DNA from: Larkinella punicea
GTDB taxonomy: Bacteria > Bacteroidota > Bacteroidia > Cytophagales > Spirosomataceae
Length of the DNA stretch: 64,000 nt
Reading direction: 5' to 3'
NCBI RefSeq assembly: GCF_003334855.1
Contig: NZ_QOWE01000029.1
Span: 1 to 64,000 of the forward strand
A model generated the notes under the pieces. It was not told the origin of the DNA. It searched no databases and saw only the letters and a list, made by a program, of their open reading frames with translations. Below are positions 16,637 through 25,498 of this stretch, one piece after another. The translations under genes were made by a program, and so were the position numbers. The stretch's first letter is position 1, and every line of letters starts with the position of its first letter.

Positions 16637-16717
16637 GAATGAGTGAATGAGTGAATGAGTGAATAAAAAAGGGAGGTGATCGATTTTTTATTCACTCATT
16701 CACTCATTCACTCATTC
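16637..16717. repeat. 34-bp perfect hairpin built of gaatgagt tandem repeats
   Basis: Arms 16637-16670 and 16684-16717 are exact reverse complements around a 13-base loop. Each arm contains three or more tandem copies of the octamer gaatgagt ending in AT-rich sequence; the left side carries one extra octamer. It lies between the divergent trpS and DUF2461 genes, so it cannot be a simple 3' terminator. It may fold in the trpS leader RNA. Confidence 0.85.
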
Positions 16718-16750
16718 AAAATTGATTTCGCAAACTTCGCTATTTCTGGC

Positions 16751-16758
16751 TAGCTTTG
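16751..16758 (+). promoter_or_regulatory. Bacteroidota -7 element (TAGCTTTG), near-leaderless start
   Basis: TAGCTTTG matches TAnnTTTG, and its last base is only seven bases before the ATG at 16766. Transcription starting about five bases downstream would give a leader of two or three bases, so the DUF2461 mRNA is predicted to be essentially leaderless. Confidence 0.55.
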
Positions 16759-16765
16759 GAACTGT

Positions 16766-17476
16766 ATGAAGACGAAAAACGCACCTAATTCTCAGCTCTC
16801 CGTTCAAACGCTTGACTTTCTGCGCGATCTGGTTCAAAACAACAACCGGGAGTGGTTTCAGGCAAACCGCGCCCGCTACGATGCGGCTAAATCCGAGTTT
16901 GAAGGCTTTGTGGGCAAGCTGTTGCAGGGCATCGAAGCCTTTCAGCCACTGCCCAATACCGCCGTGAAGGATTGTATTTTCCGCATTAACCGCGACATCC
17001 GGTTTTCCAAAGACAAGGCGCCTTACAAGAAGAATCTGGCGGCTGCCGTGGGTCCGGGCGGGCGGCATTCGGGTCGGATCGACTATTATTTCCACCTGCA
17101 ACCCGGTGGCGAAACGTTTCTGGGCGCGGGCATGTGGCAACCGACACCGGCGCAACTTGCCAAGTTTCGGCAGGAAATCGACTACAACGTTGATGAGTTG
17201 AAAGACCTCATCGAGGCTCCGGAGTTCAAGGGGTATTTTCCGGAAATTTTCGGCGAAACGATGAAAACGTCACCCAAAGGCTATTCAGCCGACCATCCGG
17301 AGATTGCCTTACTGCGCCGGAAAGAATTGTTTTTCCTCCACCGGTATTCGGACCAGGAGGTGGTAAAACCGGATTTTGTGGATGAAGTCGTGAAAGGTGC
17401 CCGGTTGATTAAACCGTATTGCGATTACCTGAATTACCTGTTTTACGAAGAAAAAGACGAGTCGATAACGTTATAA
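16766..17476 (+). CDS. DUF2461 domain protein
   Basis: A 236-residue cytosolic protein of the DUF2461 (TIGR02453) family. Family features seen are TLDFLRDLVQNNNREWFQANR-like start sequence (about residues 12-32), the IFRINRDIRFSKDKAPYKKN segment (about 72-91) and the closing hydrophobic-aromatic pattern. Members are widespread and conserved but have no established biochemical function. It ends three bases before a 38-bp perfect hairpin that separates it from the convergent DUF4332 gene. Confidence 0.9.
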   Translation: MKTKNAPNSQLSVQTLDFLRDLVQNNNREWFQANRARYDAAKSEFEGFVGKLLQGIEAFQPLPNTAVKDCIFRINRDIRFSKDKAPYKKNLAAAVGPGGRHSGRIDYYFHLQPGGETFLGAGMWQPTPAQLAKFRQEIDYNVDELKDLIEAPEFKGYFPEIFGETMKTSPKGYSADHPEIALLRRKELFFLHRYSDQEVVKPDFVDEVVKGARLIKPYCDYLNYLFYEEKDESITL

Positions 17477-17478
17477 AT

Positions 17479-17573
17479 GAATTATAAATGTAAAATGATG
17501 AACGCCCAATGTAAAAGTGGGGACTGCCCTGATAATTTTACATTGGGCGTTCATCATTTTACATTTATAATTC
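17479..17573. terminator. 38-bp perfect hairpin between convergent genes
   Basis: Arms 17479-17516 and 17536-17573 are exact reverse complements with a 19-base loop (gtggggactgccctgataa). The arms begin and end three bases from the stop codons of the two convergent genes, so the whole intergenic region is one palindrome. It probably terminates transcription from both sides, though the stem is much longer than usual for a terminator. Confidence 0.85.
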
Positions 17574-17575
17574 GA

Positions 17576-17983
17576 TCAGTACTCCAATCCGGCGGGCAGG
17601 GTTTTGGCCTGATTGATAAAATCGGTGATTTTTTCCAGGGTTGGGGGCCGTTGCGTTAGCTGCCGTTCCTGGTTGATTTCCGTGATTTTGGTAAAGAGGT
17701 TTTCCGGTGAACGGTGGGCCAGTTCTTTAACCGTGTCAACACCGGCTTCTTCCAGCAAATCGCTATAGACGCCACCAATGCCCGCAATGCGATTCAAATC
17801 CGCGCGATTGGCCAGATCCAGAATCACCGCCGTTTCGACACCGACCGTAGCCGCCAGTTTCTTCCGCAAAGGCACGGTTTTGGTGGCTTCGAGCAGGGCG
17901 TCGGTGTGGGTCAAACCCTGTGCTTTCAAGGCTTCGGCCAGATCAGCAGTAATGCCTTTTAATTCTTGAACGGGTAAACTCAT
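17576..17983 (-). CDS. DUF4332 helix-hairpin-helix protein
   Basis: A 135-residue protein matching DUF4332, a domain built of helix-hairpin-helix-like repeats: LKGITADLAEALKAQGLTH near residue 8 and LNRIAGIGGVYSDLLEEAGV around 63-82. Such HhH units are usually associated with nucleic-acid or protein contacts, but the role of this family is unknown. It is a stand-alone gene convergent with DUF2461. Confidence 0.85.
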   Translation of the reverse strand: MSLPVQELKGITADLAEALKAQGLTHTDALLEATKTVPLRKKLAATVGVETAVILDLANRADLNRIAGIGGVYSDLLEEAGVDTVKELAHRSPENLFTKITEINQERQLTQRPPTLEKITDFINQAKTLPAGLEY

Positions 17984-18070
17984 GAGAATAGTTTATTATT
18001 TAGGAATATGACTACCTACTTGAGACCGCTTTCCGGTCAAAAAGTAACGCAGAATCCTAAATAAACCCGC

Positions 18071-20149
18071 CTACCACCGAACCGCCAGCCTCACCCCTCC
18101 CGTAAAATTCCGGCGCGGGGCGGCATTGTAAAACCGGCCACCAAAAGCGTTCAGGTCATAGCCCAGGCTGTAGGTTTGATCGAGCAGGTTATCCCCACTG
18201 ACATACGCATCGAGCGTCCAGCGTTTGGCCAGCGTTTTCCGGAACCCCAGCGTCGCGTTCAGCATCCGGGCGATATCGGACGTAAAAGCGTTGGCGTCAT
18301 CGAGCGGGAATTTATCGATAAACTGGTGCGTCAGGTGCGCGTAGAATCCCAGCCGGGTTTCGGCGTCGAAACCGGTGACCACCACCAACGGGGGTACGCC
18401 CGTAACGCGGTTACCCGACACATCGGCGGTGCCCTGCTGGTAATTCTTAAACCGGTAATTGGTCACCGTGGTGCTGTTCCAGACCCGGACGGTTTGCCAC
18501 AAGGCAGCCGGTTTCGGAACCACCAAATTGTAGGCTAGTTGGGCTTCCAGCCCTTTTTGATTCGTAGCCCCGGCATTGATGAAGTATTCGGCTCCGCTTT
18601 CCACCGACCGCCGGACGATCGTTTGCCGCAAGCGGAACTGATACACGGCAAGGTCGAACTGAAACCGGTTCAACTGACCGCGCACCGCAGCTTCGAGGTT
18701 GGTACCCTGCTCCGGCTCCAGCGTCGGGTTGAAGGTTCCGGCCGATGGCCGGACTTCCTGGATCGTGGGGGCGGAATAACCGGTGCTGACGCTGGCAAAA
18801 ACCGACACATGATCGCCAATTTTCTTCAACAGCGCCACCCTCGGCAACCAGACCGGCTGAAAGCCGCGGGGCTGGGAAACAATGGGTTGATCCGAAAACC
18901 GGGTAAACCGGTACGACACCTCGTTGCGACTCAACCCGGCCGTGGCAATGATGCCAAACGGCAGGTTTGCTTCCAACTGGGCAAACAAAACCGACTGCGA
19001 CGCCCGGAATTCGTCGTCCGACTGCAGCGTGTCGGGCTGACCCCGGCGGTTGCCATAATTGCGGGTGATGGTGAAATTGTTCTGCCATTCGCCCCCAAAA
19101 ACCAGTTGGGTCGGAACGCCTGCTTCGATCATCTGCCAGCGCGTCACCGTCCGTCCCCCAATGCCCTGATCGGCGCGTTTTTCGTAGTTGGTAATAAAAG
19201 GATTGGCAAAGTCGGTCAGCGAACCGAACAAAACCGTCGTGTTTTGAATCCGGTCGTTCCAGCGGTATTGGTGCGAGAAGCCCAGATAGCCGGTTTTCTG
19301 GTAAATGGCTGCCCGCTGGTCCACGCTGCCGGGTGTGACCCGCGTCGAAGGCCGGGCCTGGCGCGGATCGGCCAGAAACTGCGCCTGGGTCAACCCGCCC
19401 GGTGTCTGGTACATCAGATCCGAGTATAACCCCATGACCGAAACCGTTTGCTTTGGGTTAACGGCAAAAGTGGCGCTCAACGACAGATTATCGCGGTACA
19501 TTCGGCTGTTGGCCCGGTAGCCATCCGACTGTAAATGCCCGTAATTCAACGAAATAGCCGAATTATTTTGACCGGTTTGAATCGTATAGTTCTGGCCCGA
19601 CAACCCGTAGGAACCCGCCAGCGCGCTCACTTCGGCCCGGTTGGCCTGGTCGCCCGAAGGGCTGGCCTGCCCGCTGAGCAAAACCGTGCCGCCGGTTCCG
19701 GCCCCGTACAAACTGCCCGACGGGCCTTTGATCACTTCCACCCGGCCAATGGAACGAACGTCCAGCGCGTTCAGGTAGGTGCCGCCCCCCGCATCGGTCA
19801 TCGGCAATTCGTTCCAGTAGACTTTGACATTCCGAACGCCAAATGGCGACCGGATCAGGCTCCCCCGGATCGAAAGCCGGTAGCTGCCCGGCGATCGTTC
19901 GTCCATCCGGACGCCCGGCAGGGTGTTGAAAGCCGGAACGAGGGCCGGGGTGCCAAACCGCTGATTCAGTTCTTTACCAGACAACACATTGACCGATGCC
20001 GCCGTTTCGAGCAGCGGGCGGTTCGTTTCGTAACCCCGGACGGTTACTTCCGCCAGTTGAATGGAATCGGTGACGGAACGATTGGACGGCGTTTGCTGGG
20101 CGAAGAGGGAAATGGGCAGAAATAGAAAAAGTAAACTGTATTTAAGCAT
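18071..20149 (-). CDS. TonB-dependent outer-membrane receptor (FecA-like)
   Basis: A 692-residue outer-membrane receptor with a signal peptide (LLFLFLPISLFAQQ), a TonB-box-like segment (IQLAEVTVRGYE), a plug domain around residues 40-150 (SVNVLSGKEL, FNTLPGVRMDERSPG, VEVIKGPSGSLYGAGTGGTVLL) and a 22-strand barrel ending in an aromatic residue (RLAVRW). There is no N-terminal SusC-type carboxypeptidase-like repeat, so it resembles siderophore or metal-chelate receptors rather than SusC. There is no neighbouring SusD or siderophore gene, and the substrate is unknown. The three sensor-kinase genes start 187 bases away on the other strand. Confidence 0.9.
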   Translation of the reverse strand: MLKYSLLFLFLPISLFAQQTPSNRSVTDSIQLAEVTVRGYETNRPLLETAASVNVLSGKELNQRFGTPALVPAFNTLPGVRMDERSPGSYRLSIRGSLIRSPFGVRNVKVYWNELPMTDAGGGTYLNALDVRSIGRVEVIKGPSGSLYGAGTGGTVLLSGQASPSGDQANRAEVSALAGSYGLSGQNYTIQTGQNNSAISLNYGHLQSDGYRANSRMYRDNLSLSATFAVNPKQTVSVMGLYSDLMYQTPGGLTQAQFLADPRQARPSTRVTPGSVDQRAAIYQKTGYLGFSHQYRWNDRIQNTTVLFGSLTDFANPFITNYEKRADQGIGGRTVTRWQMIEAGVPTQLVFGGEWQNNFTITRNYGNRRGQPDTLQSDDEFRASQSVLFAQLEANLPFGIIATAGLSRNEVSYRFTRFSDQPIVSQPRGFQPVWLPRVALLKKIGDHVSVFASVSTGYSAPTIQEVRPSAGTFNPTLEPEQGTNLEAAVRGQLNRFQFDLAVYQFRLRQTIVRRSVESGAEYFINAGATNQKGLEAQLAYNLVVPKPAALWQTVRVWNSTTVTNYRFKNYQQGTADVSGNRVTGVPPLVVVTGFDAETRLGFYAHLTHQFIDKFPLDDANAFTSDIARMLNATLGFRKTLAKRWTLDAYVSGDNLLDQTYSLGYDLNAFGGRFYNAAPRRNFTGGVRLAVRW

Positions 20150-20336
20150 GTCTTTGCCGGATTCGGGTTGTTTCTGGGATTCTTACGTAAAACTAATCGC
20201 TCAAAATGATTTTATACTCTTTAGGGTCAACTAACCTCAATTCAACCCCAAAAGTCGGCGTTTCAATCCAATCTGTATTGAGCCAACGGTTAACTACCAT
20301 TTATTTTACAAAAAATAATAAACCATTGCAAAGTAC

Positions 20337-21407
20337 GTGACGACGTTGGAAAGACCGAACGACCGATGGCTCCGCTGGATTGGAATCCCGCTGATGGTGC
20401 TGTTGGGCAATATACTTTACCTGAAAGATTACCAGCATAACCCGGTTCTGTATTCAGGCTGGGTCTTTATTGGCATGGCCTACATGACCCTGGCCTGGGA
20501 AGGTTCCGTGAGTTGGGTGCATTATGTGCGCAAAAAATTCCCGGACGCCCGGCATGCCTTCCGGCGGATAGTCATCACCTTTACCGGCTACGGGCTGCTG
20601 GCGGTTTTGTGCCAGTCGCTGTTCATCTTTCTGACCGATCTGACCGGGCTGGCCATTATTCCCATCACGGCCCGCGTTTATCAGGCTTACATCGGAATCG
20701 GTATCTTTTGTTCCCTGATTCTGGGTACGACCTACGAAATTATTTATTACCTGCAACAATACCGCAAAGCGATTGCCGAAGCCGAAGCGATTCAGAAATC
20801 CCGGATTCAGGGGCAGTTCGACAGCCTGAAAAGTCAGGTCAATCCGCATTTTCTGTTTAACAGTCTTAATTCGCTGTCGGCTCTGATTTCCGAAGACAAG
20901 CAGCAGGCCAACAAATTTCTGGAAGAGTTATCGAGCGTATACCGGTATCTGCTGCAATCGAATGAGCGCAAACTCGTATCGCTCCAAACGGAACTGAACT
21001 TCATCCACTCGTTTTTTTACCTGTTAAAAGCCCGCTATGGCCCGGCCATCGAATTGCACATCGGCATCGAATCGTACCTGCTGGAGTGTTATCTGCCGCC
21101 TTTTAGCCTGCAAACGCTGATCGAAAACGCCATCCGCCACAACATCATTCTGGCCGACCGACCGCTCGTGATTTCGCTCCAGGCCGAAGCACAAATCAAC
21201 GACGGGATTGTTGCGTTGCGGGTGACCAATAACATTCAGCGAAAAAATGTACAGGTCAACAAGCAGCCCGGCGGGTTGCGGCAACTCACCGAGCGGTTTA
21301 CCCTCCTGCGGTTGCCGCGCCCGGTGATCACCGACGACGGCCGACAGTTTAGCGTCCGGGTGCCGCTAATCGTTAAAGGTGCCGATTTTTTGGTAAATTT
21401 ACCCTGA
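20337..21407 (+). CDS. LytS-type sensor histidine kinase (first of three)
   Basis: A 356-residue inner-membrane kinase: four hydrophobic helices within residues 10-135, a short coiled linker, then a His_kinase (LytS/YehU) domain with the phospho-accepting histidine H171 in QVNPHFLFNSLNSL and an HATPase N-box LIENAIRHNII. The usual glycine-rich ATP-lid motif (GVGLxN) is weak here (PGGLRQLTERF), so ATP binding may be altered compared with its two neighbours. The start is GTG at 20337. It is followed by two paralogues in the same direction at gaps of 15 and 30 bases. No extracytoplasmic ligand domain is evident. Confidence 0.9.
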   Translation: MTTLERPNDRWLRWIGIPLMVLLGNILYLKDYQHNPVLYSGWVFIGMAYMTLAWEGSVSWVHYVRKKFPDARHAFRRIVITFTGYGLLAVLCQSLFIFLTDLTGLAIIPITARVYQAYIGIGIFCSLILGTTYEIIYYLQQYRKAIAEAEAIQKSRIQGQFDSLKSQVNPHFLFNSLNSLSALISEDKQQANKFLEELSSVYRYLLQSNERKLVSLQTELNFIHSFFYLLKARYGPAIELHIGIESYLLECYLPPFSLQTLIENAIRHNIILADRPLVISLQAEAQINDGIVALRVTNNIQRKNVQVNKQPGGLRQLTERFTLLRLPRPVITDDGRQFSVRVPLIVKGADFLVNLP

Positions 21408-21422
21408 CTTTTCCCTACCGAT

Positions 21423-22472
21423 GTGGGCCTGAAATCTATCCGTTATACCAACCGTGACACCTGGATCGCACTCGGCCTTTTGCCGGGTTATTACCTTTTC
21501 CTGAACTATATGATGCTCGGGAAGCCCTATTTTCAACGGCTGGATATTTTTCTGGGTGCTTCTCTGCTGACGACACTCATCTGGACACCGGCTTTTTTTC
21601 TCCATGCCTTGCCGGCGGTTTATCTCCGCAAACGGTTTCCGCACATTCGCCAGACCTGGATGCGCATGTGTCTGGCCCTTTCGATCCATATTCTGATGTC
21701 GTCGGCCGCCATAACCTTTCTATTTTATGTTTATAAGTGGATCAATTTCCCGGGCTATACCTTCGACAGCAACCGGCTTTTTTGGGCAATTACCCTGGGG
21801 ATCATCGGCAACATTGTCGCTAATATCGTTCACGAAAGTGTCTATACTTTTGAGAAATGGTCGCAAACCATCAGCGAAACCGAAAAACTTAAAAAAGCGA
21901 ATTTGCAAAGCCAGCTCGACAGTTTAAAACAACAGGTCAATCCACATTTTCTGTTCAATTCGCTCAATACGCTTTCGTCCCTGATTGACGAAGACACCGA
22001 CAAAGCGGAACTGTTTATCGAGGAATTATCGAGTGTGTACCGGTATTTGTTGCAGACCAACGAAAACGCCCTGACCAGCCTACGTGATGAATTGACATTT
22101 ATCGAATCGTATTTCCACCTCCTGAAAACCCGGTACGGAAATGGCATCAATCTGGAAGTGCGCATAGCCGATGGCTTTAAAGAAGCGCAATTACCGCCCC
22201 TGACGCTCCAGATGCTGGTCGAAAACGCGGTGAAACACAACATCATTCTTTCCGACCAACCACTTCAAATACGAATTGAAACCACAAAAAACGGTCGGTT
22301 GATTGTTTCAAATAATGTGCAGTTAAAAAACCTGCGCGTGGCTTCCAACGGAGTCGGATTGGCCAATATTGCCACAAAATACCAATTGCTGGGGCAGGGA
22401 AATCTGGAAATCCTGAACACGGAAACCAGTTTTTGTGTCACCCTACCGCTCATGATGAACGAACTGAAATAA
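21423..22472 (+). CDS. LytS-type sensor histidine kinase (second of three)
   Basis: A 349-residue paralogue of the preceding kinase, with four predicted transmembrane helices and then the LytS-like catalytic region: H175 in QVNPHFLFNSLNTLSSL, N-box MLVENAVKHNII, and a clear ATP-lid GVGLANIATKYQLL. The start is GTG at 21423. An overlapping ATG at 21421 is out of frame. It lies 15 bases after the first kinase and 30 before the third, so the four genes 20337-24501 probably form one transcript feeding the LytTR regulator. Confidence 0.9.
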   Translation: MGLKSIRYTNRDTWIALGLLPGYYLFLNYMMLGKPYFQRLDIFLGASLLTTLIWTPAFFLHALPAVYLRKRFPHIRQTWMRMCLALSIHILMSSAAITFLFYVYKWINFPGYTFDSNRLFWAITLGIIGNIVANIVHESVYTFEKWSQTISETEKLKKANLQSQLDSLKQQVNPHFLFNSLNTLSSLIDEDTDKAELFIEELSSVYRYLLQTNENALTSLRDELTFIESYFHLLKTRYGNGINLEVRIADGFKEAQLPPLTLQMLVENAVKHNIILSDQPLQIRIETTKNGRLIVSNNVQLKNLRVASNGVGLANIATKYQLLGQGNLEILNTETSFCVTLPLMMNELK

Positions 22473-22502
22473 ACCCGAATGCCTGGCTTTTAATCCGATG
22501 CT

Positions 22503-23561
22503 ATGATGACTTTTAACGATACCCGCCTTCGGTTGACGGGGCCACTGGTATTGTTCTTTTTTGGGGCGTTATTTTTTCGGGTTAAACTGCTGCTCAGTTA
22601 CACCAGCATCGAGTTGATCCGGTATTTGATCGTGGGAATTACCGCCGGTTATATTTGCTGGAACATAACCCGCTGGCTCGTCCGGCGAATTCAGTTGCGG
22701 CATCCGGGACTGGCCAACACCCGGTATCGGTTGTATTTATTGCTGCTGGCGTTTCCCATTCTGGTCAACATTGGGTATTTCCTCCGTTTTTTTGGTCACC
22801 GATTAATTTATCCGCACGACGGCGAATCGACCTTTGATTGGGATGTTAATTTCTTCATCAGCTACCTGGAAACCATCGGCATTCAGATTTTCTACCACTT
22901 TTTATACATCGGCATTTACGAAGGTTCTTATCTGTTTATTCAATGGCGGAAAACCAATCTTGAGAAAGAAGCTTTGCTCCGTATGCAGTGGCAGGGCCGG
23001 TTTGAGGTGCTGAAAAACCAGGTGAATCCGCATTTTCTGTTCAATTCACTCAACACGCTTTCGTCGCTCATCTCCGAAAATCCGAACCTGGCCGAAGCCT
23101 TTGTCGACGACATGGCCAGTGTCTACCGCTACCTGTTACAAACCAACGAACGCGAACTGACGCCCCTTCGGAAAGAACTGGATTTTATCGACTCCTACTA
23201 CCATTTGCTCAAAACCCGCTACGGGCCGGGCATCTCTCTACAAGTAGCGGTCCGGGAGGAGGACAAAGACGCTTTGCTGCCTCCGTTGACGCTGCAAATG
23301 CTGGTCGAAAATGCCGTCAAGCACAACACGATGTTGCCGGAACAACCCCTGAAAATTAGAATCGAGACAACGGACGGTTTTTTACAGATCAAAAATACCC
23401 TGCAACGCAAAATCGTTCGGGTGGAATCGAACCACGTCGGTTTGTCAAACATTACGTCCAAATACAAACTACTGAAACAACCCAGTCCGATTATTGAAGA
23501 AAAAGACGGGCAGTTTATTGTGACCCTTCCCCTGCTGCAGGAACGGATTGGCGTCAACTGA
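22503..23561 (+). CDS. LytS-type sensor histidine kinase (third of three)
   Basis: A 352-residue membrane kinase with four hydrophobic helices, then H177 in QVNPHFLFNSLNTLSSL, N-box MLVENAVKHNTM and a lid VGLSNITSKYKLL. It is closer in its catalytic half to the second kinase than to the first. Start is the first of two ATGs at 22503. A 163-base gap separates it from the response-regulator gene, long enough for a separate promoter, although no perfect TAnnTTTG element was found there. Confidence 0.9.
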   Translation: MMTFNDTRLRLTGPLVLFFFGALFFRVKLLLSYTSIELIRYLIVGITAGYICWNITRWLVRRIQLRHPGLANTRYRLYLLLLAFPILVNIGYFLRFFGHRLIYPHDGESTFDWDVNFFISYLETIGIQIFYHFLYIGIYEGSYLFIQWRKTNLEKEALLRMQWQGRFEVLKNQVNPHFLFNSLNTLSSLISENPNLAEAFVDDMASVYRYLLQTNERELTPLRKELDFIDSYYHLLKTRYGPGISLQVAVREEDKDALLPPLTLQMLVENAVKHNTMLPEQPLKIRIETTDGFLQIKNTLQRKIVRVESNHVGLSNITSKYKLLKQPSPIIEEKDGQFIVTLPLLQERIGVN

Positions 23562-23724
23562 GGACGGATGCATTTCATGGCCGGACAATACCGGTTTGAC
23601 CCACCAATTTGCGGTTTCAACGGAAGGTGATTTGGAAAAAACGAGCTGAATCTGCTACTTGTAGGTACGATTTGAACCGTAACACCTTAACCCTCCTCCC
23701 TGAAAAAAATAACGACCGATTCGT

Positions 23725-24501
23725 ATGGATGTACTGGTAATTGAAGACGAAGAACTGGCTGTCCGTAAGTTGACCAAACTGCTGCAGGACGTCGATCATT
23801 CCATCCGGATTGTTGGAACGGCCGCCAGCGTGCGCGCATCTGTCCAATGGCTGCAAAACAACGCGACGCCGGACCTGATTTTGATGGACATCGAATTAGC
23901 TGACGGACAGAGCTTTGAAATCTTTGAGCAGACGCCGGTCGAATCGCCGGTTATTTTTACGACTTCCTACGACGAATATGCCTTGCGGGCTTTCAAGGTC
24001 AACAGCATCGATTATTTGCTGAAACCCATCAAACGGCACGAACTGGAAGCGAGTCTGGAAAAACACCGCAAACTGCGCAATCCCGCCGAACCCGAAACCG
24101 GCGGCCGCATGGCCATCGACGCACTCGTGCAGCAACTCCGTCAGCAGATTCAGCCCGCCGAATACCGCAAGCGGTTTCTGGTCAAACACCTCTCGCAGTG
24201 GATGCCCGTCGAAGTGGCCGACATCGCTTATTTCTACTCGGAAGAAGGCGTCAGCCTGTTCCGGACGCGAACGAATCAGAAATTTTCGGTAGACTACACA
24301 CTCGATGAACTCGAAGCGATGCTCGATCCGCTGCAGTTTTTTCGGGCCAACCGGCAATTCATCGTCGACATCAACTGCGTTCAGCAGATCCATCCGTACT
24401 TCAACAACAAACTGAAACTGACGTTAAAACCGGCTCCCGAAGAGGAGGTGCTGGTGAGCCGCGAGCGTGCCACGGAGTTTAAGAAGTGGATGGGAAAATA
24501 A
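23725..24501 (+). CDS. LytTR-family response regulator
   Basis: A 258-residue DNA-binding response regulator. The receiver domain (1-120) has the acidic pocket in VIEDEE, the phosphorylation site D55 in LILMDIELAD and the lysine in LLKPIKRHE. The LytTR DNA-binding domain follows (about 155-258), with KRFLVKHLSQ, the YFYSEEGVSLF strand and FFRANRQFIVDI, a typical LytTR signature. It is the only regulator downstream of three adjacent LytS-type kinases and is the likely phosphate acceptor for at least one of them. Confidence 0.93.
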   Translation: MDVLVIEDEELAVRKLTKLLQDVDHSIRIVGTAASVRASVQWLQNNATPDLILMDIELADGQSFEIFEQTPVESPVIFTTSYDEYALRAFKVNSIDYLLKPIKRHELEASLEKHRKLRNPAEPETGGRMAIDALVQQLRQQIQPAEYRKRFLVKHLSQWMPVEVADIAYFYSEEGVSLFRTRTNQKFSVDYTLDELEAMLDPLQFFRANRQFIVDINCVQQIHPYFNNKLKLTLKPAPEEEVLVSRERATEFKKWMGK

Positions 24502-24510
24502 AAACCGTCG

Positions 24511-24981
24511 CTACAAAAGCCGTTTCGGCAGCTCGATCAGCGGATTTGGGGTGTCTTCGAGCAATTGTTTGGCCCGGATCAGATCGTTCCGAAACTGCCG
24601 CTGCAACTGGTGAATCAACAAAGGCGCCATCAACCGCTGCCAGCCTCTGAGTTCCAGGCTCAACTCGTATGTGACCCGGGTTTCTTTGTCCACCCGCTCA
24701 AACAACCGCTGTTCCCAGAGTTCAACCGGGCTATCGACGCTTTCGTGGGCCGTCCGCCGGTTTGGGGCGGCTGCCGTAACCTCAGCCAGAATGGTCATTT
24801 CCTGATCAAAAAGCCGAACTTCCTGCCGGAGTTTCATGCCCGAGCGGGCCAAACCGGGTGCGTCCTGCTGCATGGCGAACAAATTACTGCGCCAGAGCAG
24901 ATCGTATTCATAACAACCCAGCAACCCGTAGACCTCCGTTAACGGCAATCGAATCAATTCGGAATGACGAACGGTAATCAT
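24511..24981 (-). CDS. SRPBCC-fold protein
   Basis: With the ATG at 24981 the product is 156 residues and begins MITVRHSELIRLPLTEVYGLL, typical of START/SRPBCC (polyketide-cyclase-like) lipid-binding folds. FDQEMTILAEVTAAAP, ESVDSPVELWEQRLFERV and VTYELSLELRGWQRLMAPLL fit the strand order and the long C-terminal helix. A longer frame to 25179 is rejected because it overlaps the next gene and has a cysteine- and arginine-rich unnatural composition. Ligand and function are unknown. It follows the SpoIIAA-like gene by 10 bases on the same strand. Confidence 0.75.
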   Translation of the reverse strand: MITVRHSELIRLPLTEVYGLLGCYEYDLLWRSNLFAMQQDAPGLARSGMKLRQEVRLFDQEMTILAEVTAAAPNRRTAHESVDSPVELWEQRLFERVDKETRVTYELSLELRGWQRLMAPLLIHQLQRQFRNDLIRAKQLLEDTPNPLIELPKRLL

Positions 24982-24991
24982 GAAAGGCGGT

Positions 24992-25426
24992 TTAGAAGTT
25001 AGGGTTTTGCCCGGCCATGAAACGTTCGGCCTCCGAAAGCGTTTCGCATAATTTGGTGGGTAGCACCGGGTTGCTTTTTTCAAACAGGGCTTCCGACGAC
25101 AGTTTTGAAAACAAATCCGGTGACACAATGCTGATGTTGTAACGCACCCCGGCCGCATGAATCTTCGGGAAATAGTCATTCACAATCCAGTCGACGGTTC
25201 CGGCCCAGGCCACGTCAAACTCCTTCGTGTCGTGTACGTGAAACCGGCAAGCCCGCTGCTGCCCTTCGGCCTGCTGCCATTCCAGCATTTTCAGCGTCGC
25301 CTGCATCAGTTCGTCGTCGGTACAAAAGCCGATCCACTTCATGAGAAGGTAATTCTTCGTGGGTTCATACCGTAAAATGGCGTAAACGTCCCCTTCTTCG
25401 TTTTTTATTCTGCTTATTTCATTCAC
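24992..25426 (-). CDS. Small SpoIIAA/STAS-like protein, function unknown
   Basis: A 144-residue soluble protein. The pattern LLMKWIGFCTDDELMQATLKML, ACRFHVHDTKEFDV and VDWIVNDYFPKIHAAGV resembles the alpha/beta STAS/SpoIIAA-like (SEC14-like) folds that occur as orphan proteins in Cytophagales, but the similarity is by eye only. A TATATTTG promoter element lies 63 bases upstream. It is probably co-transcribed with the SRPBCC gene. Confidence 0.6.
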   Translation of the reverse strand: MNEISRIKNEEGDVYAILRYEPTKNYLLMKWIGFCTDDELMQATLKMLEWQQAEGQQRACRFHVHDTKEFDVAWAGTVDWIVNDYFPKIHAAGVRYNISIVSPDLFSKLSSEALFEKSNPVLPTKLCETLSEAERFMAGQNPNF

Positions 25427-25488
25427 AGCATCATGTACCTTAGGTGTCGGAATTCATCCGTACGATTTGATGTCACCACAATCAACCA

Positions 25489-25496
25489 CAAATATA
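25489..25496 (-). promoter_or_regulatory. Bacteroidota -7 element (TATATTTG) for the SpoIIAA-like gene
   Basis: The minus strand reads TATATTTG in the 72-base gap between the Crp/Fnr stop (25499) and the SpoIIAA-like ATG (25426), predicting a leader of about 57 bases. Confidence 0.5.
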
Positions 25497-25498
25497 CT

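Noticed and set aside
18071-20149. The TonB receptor as a SusC-type polysaccharide transporter
   Set aside because: There is no N-terminal SusC-type extension and no SusD gene beside it; the length of 692 residues fits chelate receptors.
24982-25179. N-terminal extension of the SRPBCC gene to 25179
   Set aside because: It overlaps the SpoIIAA-like gene and encodes cysteine/arginine-rich sequence unlike the family; MITVRHSEL at 24981 is a normal start.
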